Shown here piece by piece: positions 50,173 to 59,400 of a stretch of 62,153 bases of DNA. Source of the stretch: an uncultured Clostridia bacterium (lineage in GTDB: Bacteria; Bacillota; Clostridia; Oscillospirales; Acutalibacteraceae); the NCBI GenBank assembly GCA_937888485.1, contig CALAQQ010000144.1:1-62153 (forward strand). Reading direction: 5' to 3'. Numbering within the stretch: position 1 is the first letter of the stretch; each line of letters starts with the position of its first letter. A program made the translations under genes and the position numbers. Below the pieces are notes generated by a model. That model worked only from the letters and a program-made list of their open reading frames with translations. It made no database searches and was not told the origin of the DNA.

Positions 50173-50209
50173 AAATTCCGAGCCGACTGATTTGGGTATC
50201 AGTCGGCTC
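50173..50209 (-). terminator. Terminator of the RiPP-type operon
   Basis: GAGCCGACTGAT-TTGGGT-ATCAGTCGGCTC, a perfect 12-bp stem (50180-50191 with 50198-50209), followed on the minus strand by GGAATTTTTTT. Nine bases after the stop of the PqqD-like gene. Confidence 0.95.
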
Positions 50210-50217
50210 ACTTTTTG

Positions 50218-50487
50218 TTATTGTTTGTCTATTATGCCGAATTCAACAAGTTTATCAATAAATTCCTCGGTATCAGCGAGTGCTTGTTCCTCTGTAACAT
50301 CGTATTCATCAAACAGTTTTTGCGCAAGTTCCTGCACAGAATTGCAATCAGGAAGATGTTCCCACAAAAAGCAGGCGGATTCTGTCAGCATAAACAATCC
50401 GTTATGGTCTTTGAGCGAGTTGCCGAAAGGAACAAGAACAATGTCTGAACCTATTTTGCGAAGAATCATATCTTTTTTAATTACCAT
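50218..50487 (-). CDS. PqqD-like RiPP precursor recognition chaperone
   Basis: 89 residues. I chose the ATG at 50487 because AAAGGAG lies upstream of it within the radical SAM gene; an ATG ten codons earlier lacks a site. The pattern IGSDIVLVPFGNSLKDHNGLFMLTESACFLWEHL, followed by helices with VQELAQKLFDEYDVTEEQALADTEEFIDKL, is the PqqD winged-helix fold (PF05402 type), which binds the leader peptide of RiPP precursors. It overlaps the radical SAM gene by 11 bases and is the last gene of the cluster. Confidence 0.85.
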   Translation of the reverse strand: MVIKKDMILRKIGSDIVLVPFGNSLKDHNGLFMLTESACFLWEHLPDCNSVQELAQKLFDEYDVTEEQALADTEEFIDKLVEFGIIDKQ

Positions 50488-51550
50488 TACCGCAAATTCT
50501 CCTTTCAGCAAGAACAAAAAGATGTTTTGTCAAACGGCATATATACTGAGGCATTTGACCGAAATCGCCTGTTTCTGCCTTGCACATAGCTGCGCACACA
50601 TTACAAATGCCTGAATATTTGCAGGAAAGACATTCTTCGGGAAGTCTTATCTGCTCGGTTGCTAATTTTATATCATTCCAGGCTTTCTCAAAACCGTCTT
50701 TAAGCGGTCTGCCGTCGGGTTCAGGCATCATTCCGCAAGGACGCATTTTGCCGTCTGCCGTTATCCAGAAAGATGCTCTGCCGGCTCTGCAACGGATTTT
50801 ATTGTCTGTCGGTCCGTTCGGGAGTGAAAGAATCTTATTCAGCTTTTCTGTGTAAAAGTCCTTATCAAACCGTTGTTCGTCAATAAGCGAAATATATTCA
50901 GCCGCCTCTTCGGGAGAAAAGCGTGAACCTTTATTTCTGCTTCCGATTCTGACGGACGGATAAGTATATGTTGCAGGCTTCAACGGAATGCCCGTGCTTT
51001 TTGAAATATCCACGATTTTTTTGTAGTCGGGAATATTTTCAGGGGTAAAAATTGTGTTTAAACGCATGGATATTCCGAGCTCTTTCATCTGATTTATCGA
51101 GCTCATAACCTCATTAAACGCTTCGTTTCGGCAAAGTTTTTTGTAAGTGGAATTATCCGCACCGTAAAGCGAAACATTTATTCGAACAGGAGGCAACTCA
51201 TCAAACAGCTTTGTATATTTTTTAAGTAAACTTCCGTTTGTGTTGATTGAAATCAGAAACCCCATTTTTGCAAGAGCCGTATAAATCTGTTCAAAATCGT
51301 CACGAAGCAAAGGTTCTCCGCCTGTAAGAAGCAGAAAAACGGTTCCTGCCTCCTTTGCCTGATGTGCAAGATTCAGCCAATCCTCTGCCGACAGCGGATC
51401 TGTTTTCTGTTCACAATCGTGAACGTAACACATCTCACACCCGAAATTACAACGCTGTGTAAGCTCAAAAGTGCCTGAAACAGGTATGCCTTCGCGCACA
51501 CCCTTCTCGTGAAGATATTTTACCATTAAAGGCTCTGCATAATCGGGCAT
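50477..51550 (-). CDS. Radical SAM/SPASM peptide-modifying enzyme
   Basis: 357 residues. The SAM-binding 4Fe-4S motif is C34NFGC38EMC41, with LLLTGGEPLLRDDF after it. The C-terminal SPASM region has many cysteines (RCRAGRASFWITADGKMRPCGMMPE, then CLSCKYSGICNVCAAMCKAETG) for auxiliary clusters. Enzymes of this layout next to a PqqD-like protein and a small precursor make thioether or carbon cross-links in ranthipeptides, sactipeptides and related RiPPs. The start has GGAGAGA upstream and overlaps the kinase-like gene by 25 bases. Confidence 0.88.
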   Translation of the reverse strand: MPDYAEPLMVKYLHEKGVREGIPVSGTFELTQRCNFGCEMCYVHDCEQKTDPLSAEDWLNLAHQAKEAGTVFLLLTGGEPLLRDDFEQIYTALAKMGFLISINTNGSLLKKYTKLFDELPPVRINVSLYGADNSTYKKLCRNEAFNEVMSSINQMKELGISMRLNTIFTPENIPDYKKIVDISKSTGIPLKPATYTYPSVRIGSRNKGSRFSPEEAAEYISLIDEQRFDKDFYTEKLNKILSLPNGPTDNKIRCRAGRASFWITADGKMRPCGMMPEPDGRPLKDGFEKAWNDIKLATEQIRLPEECLSCKYSGICNVCAAMCKAETGDFGQMPQYICRLTKHLFVLAERRICGNGN

Positions 51551-52386
51551 AATTCTCTCTCCAGATACCTGACCGCACTTTCATCTGCAAGACAGGCGTA
51601 TTCATAAACAGGCACACTCTGACTTAAATGCTGAACAAAGTCAACCAGCTTGCCCGTCAAATTCCGTAAATGCGGTACGGGGTAACAGTTTTTAAAAATT
51701 TTAATAAAAGCATCGGACGAATCGAGTCTTTGTGCGTTATTGCTTTCGGCCTGTTGAAGACTTATCACCGCTTTAAGAGGCAAAACTCTGTTGAGACAGT
51801 CTTTTGATGAGCCTGAAAAAGGCAGTCCTGACGCATAAAAAACTCCGTCTTCTTCAAAAATCAGCGTTTTGTCACCGTTAACGACAACTGAATCTGCATA
51901 TTCTCTCCACAAATTTGCCTGCGTTGACTTGCCGATGGAGCAAGGTCCTGTAAAAAGAATTGCCGCGCCATTATTTTCCACAAAAGAAGAATGAAGTATA
52001 CATCCGTTACTTTCGACAACAATATCTTCAATGCCTATAAGGGAAAAGATCACTCTTGTCCACAACATATCACGGTATTTTTCGTCAATTACAATATTTA
52101 TGTCTTTACCGCAAACAGATCTGCAGGCATAAAATGCATCCTCATTGTCACGGGATTTATAAAAGCAACGGAACAAACCGTTTTCACAAACGCAGACCCT
52201 GTCCTGAGAAACATAATAAGCGTTTTCGACTATCTGCGGCAAATCGTCTGAAAACTCAACACTAACATTAAAATCGGGCTGATCACCGTCGAACGAAAAC
52301 AAGGAATACGGTTCCGTATCCTGAAAATCCGTCTGTGACTTAACCTCTGCAGTGAAATTTCCGATTTTATATTTCTTAATCATCAT
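51526..52386 (-). CDS. HPr-kinase-like P-loop protein of the RiPP cluster
   Basis: 286 residues. Walker A G147PCSIGKST155 lies in an HprK/PEPCK-like core: VESNGCILHSSFVENNGAAILFTGPCSIGKSTQANLW, then VVNGDKTLIFEEDGVFYASGLPF with the second acidic motif. The N-terminal 130 residues are a beta-rich domain of the kind that precedes the kinase core in RiPP-associated HprK homologues. In some lasso-peptide clusters such proteins phosphorylate the precursor; in other RiPP clusters their role is unknown. Overlaps the membrane-protein gene by 11 bases and the radical SAM gene by 25. Confidence 0.78.
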   Translation of the reverse strand: MMIKKYKIGNFTAEVKSQTDFQDTEPYSLFSFDGDQPDFNVSVEFSDDLPQIVENAYYVSQDRVCVCENGLFRCFYKSRDNEDAFYACRSVCGKDINIVIDEKYRDMLWTRVIFSLIGIEDIVVESNGCILHSSFVENNGAAILFTGPCSIGKSTQANLWREYADSVVVNGDKTLIFEEDGVFYASGLPFSGSSKDCLNRVLPLKAVISLQQAESNNAQRLDSSDAFIKIFKNCYPVPHLRNLTGKLVDFVQHLSQSVPVYEYACLADESAVRYLERELCPIMQSL

Positions 52387-53041
52387 AATCTGTAAATATT
52401 ATCTGACAGTTGTTTTCATCAAGTTCAGGTGCTTTGACAAAAGTCTGCGAATCCGCCTTGATTCCGTTTACACGTGTTTTGTATGTCACACTGCCGTTGA
52501 GCAAATTATCTTTTTTATCCTTATAATAAATATATATATCGGACTCTATGTCCTCGCCCGAAATGTTTTTTAACGATATAGAGCCGTTTGTGACCCGTAT
52601 CTCAAGTTTATCGCTGTTCATAACAGGCGGATTATCAAAAACCACTTTGTTTTCTGTCTGCCACGCTGTGTATACTTCATTGGGGTCAACGCCGACAGGC
52701 TCGTTGCACAGAAGCACCGCCTTTGTGCCTTTCAGCAAAGCGGAAACGTTAAACGTCAACGTACCGTTTTGAGTTTTTACGGTAAGCAAAGCATATTCAA
52801 CGTCTTCCTCAGACATGTTTTCTGCCACAACCGCAAGTCTGCCGTAATATTCATCAATTTCAATAATTTTAAGCCAGCTGTCAACGGTAACGCCCAACTG
52901 TGCTTTTTCGAAAAAAGCAACGGTTGACGACGGTTCACTCGGTAAAACTTCCTTATCCAAATTATGTTTCAGCAACACAACAACAAGCAAAGAAACTGCA
53001 ATCAGAATTATCAGGCCGAATGCAATATATCTTTTTTTCAT
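52376..53041 (-). CDS. Membrane-anchored extracytoplasmic protein of the RiPP cluster
   Basis: 221 residues from ATG 53041 (a TTG six codons upstream is in frame; ACAGGTG favours the ATG). A basic start and one membrane segment (about 5-24, AFGLIILIAVSLLVVVLL) are followed by an external domain that reads as beta-sandwich: VDSWLKIIEIDEYYGRLAVVAENMSEEDVEYALLTVKT, then VTNGSISLKNISGEDIESDIYIYYKDKKDNLL. I do not recognise a family. Its position directly after the precursor suggests a role in export, display or immunity, without proof. Confidence 0.7.
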   Translation of the reverse strand: MKKRYIAFGLIILIAVSLLVVVLLKHNLDKEVLPSEPSSTVAFFEKAQLGVTVDSWLKIIEIDEYYGRLAVVAENMSEEDVEYALLTVKTQNGTLTFNVSALLKGTKAVLLCNEPVGVDPNEVYTAWQTENKVVFDNPPVMNSDKLEIRVTNGSISLKNISGEDIESDIYIYYKDKKDNLLNGSVTYKTRVNGIKADSQTFVKAPELDENNCQIIFTDYDD

Positions 53042-53060
53042 AAAAACACCTGTTTTCAAG

Positions 53061-53094
53061 AAACGGAGTTCGCTTGATGTGCGGAACTCCGTTT
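53061..53094 (-). terminator. Attenuator-like hairpin between precursor and modification genes
   Basis: AAACGGAGTTC (53061-53071) pairs with GAACTCCGTTT (53084-53094), an 11-bp perfect stem 13 bases after the precursor stop. On the minus strand it is followed by only CTTGAAAACAGG rather than a full U-tract. Partial termination here would leave much precursor mRNA and less mRNA for the enzymes. Confidence 0.7.
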
Positions 53095-53107
53095 CGTTTT
53101 GATTTAG

Positions 53108-53347
53108 TTACGATGAGAAAACATTGCTGTTAGCAATAGGTATATCGTAGCATACCTGATCATTCGACTCAGGCACCATCATGCACACTGCGTAATCAGA
53201 AAAGATTGTCCATCCGGATTCTTCATCAACAACAGGGCAGATATACTCTGCACTGTTCGTGCTGAGAAGAGCACAGCCTGAAGATACGTTTGCTGCAACG
53301 GCAAGGCTTTCAAAAGCAATTGTCGGTTTCATATATGACTTTTTCAA
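53108..53347 (-). CDS. Putative RiPP precursor peptide with four cysteines
   Basis: 79 residues from TTG 53347, with AGGAGGT (53357-53363) upstream. The leader opens MKKSYMKPTIAFESLAVAAN, the Y-x-K-P-x-I-x-F-E-S pattern I associate with small clostridial precursors of radical SAM clusters. The rest holds cysteines at 25, 37, 55 and 66, spaced 12, 18 and 11, mixed with Ser, Asn, Asp and aromatic residues (for example SGWTIFSDYAVCMM). There is no double-glycine processing site; SSGC at 22-25 could be near a cleavage point. First gene of the operon. Confidence 0.78.
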   Translation of the reverse strand: MKKSYMKPTIAFESLAVAANVSSGCALLSTNSAEYICPVVDEESGWTIFSDYAVCMMVPESNDQVCYDIPIANSNVFSS

Positions 53348-53372
53348 TTTTAAAGTTACCTCCTGTCACAGC

Positions 53373-53400
53373 ATTATAATGTTATTCCTAACCTTGCTAA
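53373..53400 (-). promoter_or_regulatory. Possible promoter of the precursor gene
   Basis: On the minus strand TTAGCA (53400-53395), 16 bases, TATAAT (53378-53373), ending at the stop codon of the upstream GH2 gene. It would give a leader of about 20 bases before TTG 53347, with AGGAGGT inside it. Confidence 0.4.
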
Positions 53401-56400
53401 TATCGTTTTGAACATTTCTATTATTATCTGATAAATCGCTATAATAAGACTACGGGGTGAATCATTTGCAGGATCATCGTAATCATTTTCCGAATCAGAA
53501 CCGGGTCTGTTACCGCTTGAAAACGGATTTTTAATAAATACGCTGACGGTCACACCTCCGGATTTGTCTTTATAGCCATTCTCATAAACACCTGAAACGA
53601 CATAAACAAGTCTACCTAATCCGCTTGTAGCAATTTTTACAGTCCACTCAAGCGCATCTTCACCATCTGCCGCAGACACGATGTACTCAACATTCTTCGG
53701 ATCTATCGTGTTACCTTTTTCGTCAGTAACAACCAACGAATCAACATCTTCAGATGTTCTGAATTTCATTGTTATGACACTGTTGCCCTTCGAATTCGTA
53801 ACGACTTTGGGATTCTGAATCAATTCTACATCAAGCGCCGCAGTTCTCATTCTCATAAATGAATAAGCTACCGCCTGCGTCTCAAGCGTTGTGTTCAGAG
53901 TAAGCACTTCGTTTTCAACAGGTGTAGGAATGCGGAAATAACCCTTGCCACCATTGTGTGAGAATGTCCACTTCAGGTTTGTAACAGAAAGAACGCTATC
54001 CTCATCACCCGTATTCTGTATTACAACAGTACCCGAGGAGTAGTAATTGTTACCGTCACTGCCCGGAACAAGCTTCCAGGTAAGTTTACCGTCATGCGGC
54101 AAAATGGTATTTAACGAATAGTAAATATCGGTTGCTGTTGAAATATCAATATCGGTTGTTTTGGAATTGTAAGAAATCGTAAGGTCAGGGCTTCCGCAAG
54201 CAAGTTTTGTGCCAATCTGAATATCTGTCGGCACGGAAGTTGCCCAGATTTCGAACGCAACCGCCTGATCTTTTGCAAGATATAACTCATTGTTCGGGCC
54301 TGCGTTTTTATAAGTTCCGAGATCATTATCAAGCGCCGCAATACCGTCAATGAATATAACGCCCTGTGTGTCAGTCTCTGACAGCGAATCCGCACCGATA
54401 AGCATATCCTTAAGCTCAAGATAGCTCGGATAAAGCTCATCATCGGTTGCATAAGCGTTCTTTACATCTTCGTCGACGATGTCATCGCCCGTGCCTGCGG
54501 GTGAATAAATCTTAATGGCATCAAGATATATTCTGTAATAACTTGTACCGTCGGCAGCAGTAGATGAGTGACGGAATGCGCTTGTGAAAGTAGGAGTAAT
54601 CACAACGCTGTAGCTGCCGTAATCAAGATCTGTTATTTTGATTACGGGAATCTGATAAAGCGTTTCGGTTGAATCCGATTCTGCAACAACCCAGCCGTAA
54701 GCATATGCATATGCAGGTGTATCGGTTTCTGTTTCAACCACATCGCCGTTTGCATCATAATAATGAGCAACAGCGGTAATTGCTCCGTTTTCATCATAAT
54801 ATCGTTTATCGGATGTGCAGGTACCGTTTTCCGATCTGTACATGGTTGTGAATGAATCGTCAAGCGTAGGTTTGCCGTTCGCATCAGAATAAATTCTGCC
54901 GTAATTGTAGCCATAGAACGTGTCAACAACAGTATTTTTGACGATTTTATTGTTGCCATCCTTAACCGTAACGCTGAATGCACCCGTGGTGCTGTCTGTA
55001 ACACTTATAAGATCAAAGCCCGTGCCGGTGAATGAGAACTCAACAGTTGGCCAGGCTGCGCCCGATCCGCCGCTGTATTTGGAACTGGGATTGTTCTTTG
55101 TGCTGACATCCACAAAGTGCGAAGAACCACCGCTGTACTCTGCAAAGGAAAAATAATTTGTTTCGTATCCGTAGGGATTTGCCTCACTGTCGATAAGGTC
55201 GGCAGTCTGTTTGAGAGTGGTGGACTGCCTACCGTCAGTCTTCCATATGCCGTACTGATTGGCGGTATTATCATAATTTGAAGGCACTTTGCCGTTTGTG
55301 TAAGTTACGGTGTCAAAAGTGTCTTCATAGTAAATCGCCGTTGCGGGGATGAATGTTGTTTTTTCTACCTGATAGTATACAACTTCTTCGGCATAAGTCG
55401 GGTCTCCAGTAATTTTTGCAACAACATAGAAGTTTTCAGACTCTTTCATATTCATTGATTTCAGAGTATAAGAAGTGTTACCTTCCTTATCAATTGTGCA
55501 GGAGCCGTATTTCATTCCTTCAATGTTGTATGTGACACCGTCTTCAAAAGGAACAATAATCTCGGGCTTTTCAAATGTATAGGTCGGAGCATACTCTGTG
55601 TTGACAGCGCAAAGACCAACATATTCAACTTTTACACCGTTATCGATAGCAGCCTGTGAAATATTGTTGTTTTCGGTTATATTGTATTCAACAGGCAGAC
55701 CGTAATCAAGAGTAAGATCCTGGTCAACGATTTTAACATCTTCCGACGTTTCTGAAAGGTTGAACGAAATTTTACAGTTGGAGTCTGATGAACCTCGCTC
55801 AAGATAAAAGAAGTTAAGTGTATGTGATTCACCGTCGGAAATAACTTCGTGAAGCTTGTTGATTGCGGCAATTGTGTCAACGTTGTAGCCGGTTGAATCG
55901 GGGTCTTCAGTATAAGCATTATAAGAATACGTTGTTTCATATTCTCCGCCCTTAAGCTGTCCGTCAGCAACGTCTATTGCATACTGATAGTTGATTGAGC
56001 AGTTTGTGAAATTGATTGTTGCCGCACGTGCACCGTGAAGACCGCCGTTATCAAGCACAAGAACACCGTCAACATAAACAAGAACGTCATCGTCACCGGA
56101 AAAGTTGAACACAACGTCTTCGCCGTTAACGTGTTTGCCGCCGACAGGAATATAGAAGTTGTGCTCGAAGGTGAAGCCGTAATGATAAACGGCTTTTTCC
56201 TCTGAGTAGGTTGTTGTACCCTGTGTATAGTTGAACGGGAAGAAACCTGATTGGGTAGCGTTGTTCGGGCCTTTGATGCTCCAATCACCGACTTCATTCA
56301 GATTCATATCAACGGTATGTTCTGCATCGTTGAATGAAGCCTGAACAAGATGTTTTGTGTCCGCACTGTCATAATGATAGGTGTTGACACCGAACTCATC

Positions 56401-59400
56401 TGTGCTGATAAACATCGGGAACTGAGTATCCCAATAATACTTTGAGAACTGACCTGTGGTTGCAGTTGTTGCGTTGCCGTTTGCGTCAAGAGTTTCACGG
56501 CTGAACAGGTCAGGGAAATAGACACTGATGCCTGAAAGGTATTCGAATTTTACCGTTTTCCAACTTGAGCCTGTATCAAAACCGAAATTATAGTGCTCAA
56601 CGTCATAGCTCGCTGTAGGACCTTCGTTTGCGTAGGGCAGTTCCTGCTGATAAGCAGAGTGAGAAGTTACCAGACCATTGTCAAGCGTTGCGCCTGCAAG
56701 ACCCTGAACGGATGCGCCGTCGTGAATCGGATTGCCCTGCCAGTCGTCGGGGTCGTTTGCACCGTGCGTATTTGCCTTTGTCCACACGTTCCAAAGGGTA
56801 AGAGGAATTTTGACATATCCGGTGAGATCCTGATTTTCTGCAGAAGGATTTACCGGAGACTGATTGTAATCATAAGGCAAACCGTTTACAGGTGTACCGG
56901 TAAACATCAGAGTATAAACCTTGGCGTATAATTCGGCTGCTTCATCAAGCACTTCGTCAGCTCTGTTTCCTACCCAACCCATATTGGGGTCATCGTAACC
57001 GATTACGTCCTTTATCTGGCGGACAAGGTCGGTATTGGAAAGGATTGCGGTTTTCATCTGCCTGACAGAAACGTCATTCATCAGGAAACCGCCATCGGTA
57101 TAATCTGCTGTGCCGGTTGAGTTATCATAACCGTACTTAAAGAGCGTGCCGTCAATTTTTTTGACGTCAAGCTTAAGGTTATCTATTGCGCTGCGGATAG
57201 CGTTTGTTGCAGCAGTGAATTCTGCATCTGTTGAATTTGGATTTTTGTAAACAGCAAGACCGTGCTCAAGAGCGTTGAGCAGAGTTTCATAACTTTTTCT
57301 GACGTAAGCGGAATAGTCGTATCCGATACCCTCAAGAATAATATCATAGAGAGCTTTCTTGTTGGGGGTGGCTGTGCCGCCGCCTTCGCCGCCAGTTATC
57401 TGTTTTGGAGAGTAGAGCCATAATTTTACATAATCTGAATTTAAACTGCCTATCCATTGTTTATCTTCTGCATAGAAGTGGTCAGAGTTTTCTTGATGTG
57501 CAAGATAAAAATCAAGATTTGCAGGGTCTGCTGAAGATATAAGAACAGAGCCGTCGTAATTGGCATTTATATATACTTCCGAATAATCAGCAGAGAGACC
57601 GTTGTAGTAGTTGCCGATTTTTACGTATTCACCGGTGGAACTATTCCGTATGGTGTATTTGTTTGCGCCAATGTGAGTGAAAGTGAAAACGTTGTTATCG
57701 GATGTTGATATTTTACTGTAGGGGTATGCTGAACCTGCGGAAGCGGTTTCCTTGTCACGAATATCATCATCACCATAAATGCACCAGTTTTCAAACATAC
57801 CGGTTGAGAGGACTATTTCATTGCCGTGCCTGCTGAAAACCACATAATCACCGTTTATGACGCAACCGTTTGAGTTGGCTGAATCTGCAAGATGAATCTC
57901 ATATACAGTCTTGCCTGTCTGACCCCCGGGAGGTGTAACTGCTTCTCCCGGCGCAGAATATAACCAGATATTTGTGAATTCATTGGCAGCACCGCTGAAT
58001 TCAAAATATTCCCACGTACGCGAAAAATAAACAGTTTGATTTTCTATTTTTGTGCTGATGCGAATTGAACCGTCGTCGTTTGCCTGAATCGTAAACGGAT
58101 ACGGCTCATCTCTGAGCATCATGCCCCAACCGCCGGTTGAATACAGATACTGACCTGTGCTGCTCTGAATATAATATGTGTTGTTTCCCTGGTGAGTGAA
58201 GGTGTATACGTTATCTTCACTTGTGTTGAAATTATCAAATTTATGTGCGGAACCCGCAACAGAGGCAACGGTATCGGTAATAGCAGTATCTGCAGCCATA
58301 GTCCAACTGTAGATGTCATATGCCGTATCCATTACAGCATCAGCAGACTGCGTGTTGTAAGTGAAAAGCACATATTTGCCGTCTGCTATACATCCTTCCG
58401 AATCAGCTGAATCCGCAAAATAAACATTGTATTTATTTGGGTCTGTGATAATATCGGGATTGCCGCCGCCTTCTTCGGGAGGGGCGAGGTTTCCGATATG
58501 GTGTTTGGTCAGTTCGTATTCATCAAAAAGGGTTGGTGCGTATTTTTCGCCGTTCTGTGTGATAACTTCTTCCAACTCATCGGTAAGGTCAACACCTGTT
58601 TCGGTTACGGACGTGACTGTAACGCCCTGGGTTGAAAAACTTGTTGAACCATCGGATGCGGTAGCCGTAACGTTGATTGTGCCTTCTTCATCTGTTGTTT
58701 TGAGAATTACAAGGGCTTTACCGTTAAACATCTTTATTTCAGCTTCCGAATCGGAAATAAGAACGGTCGGTTGCTGGAATTTATCCGTTGTTGCGGCATT
58801 GCCGTTATCAACGCCGACTATTTTTGCATATCTTGCAGACGAGTCGTCAACCTTAACGCTGAGTGTGCCGTTATAGTCGTTCATAAAGTTGCCGTCAGCA
58901 TCTCTCGCTTCAAACTCAACGTAGATATAATCTGTACTGTTTGCAACGAAGATATCTTTGTTCTGCCACGTTGTTACGGCAATCTGGGCGGCTGAGCCTG
59001 TTACCGATTTTGTTGAGCCGACGGTGTCTGTGATTTCGTTGTTGTTTTCGTCATAAGCCTTGACGGAAAGCGTGCCTGCAGCATATTTCACGCTGAACTG
59101 CGGATAAAGGTCTGCACCGCTGCCTGTGTAGAAGTTGCCGACAGTGCAGTTTGAATAATCGGTAATTGATTCTGTCCAGGTTTTGTATGTATAGCCTGCA
59201 GGTGTTGTAACAACGTTTGAATTCGCAGTCGCTATAACTTTGCCGTTAAGCAGAAGCTCAACCCTCTTTGCGTTGCTGTATACGGCAACGTTTACATAGC
59301 CGTTGTTGAGAAGAAGGTTTTCGCTGTTCCATGAACCGGGAACAAGGTGAAGTGTGGTGCTGTCTTCATTCCACCAGCTTCTGTAAAGATAGTAAGAATC

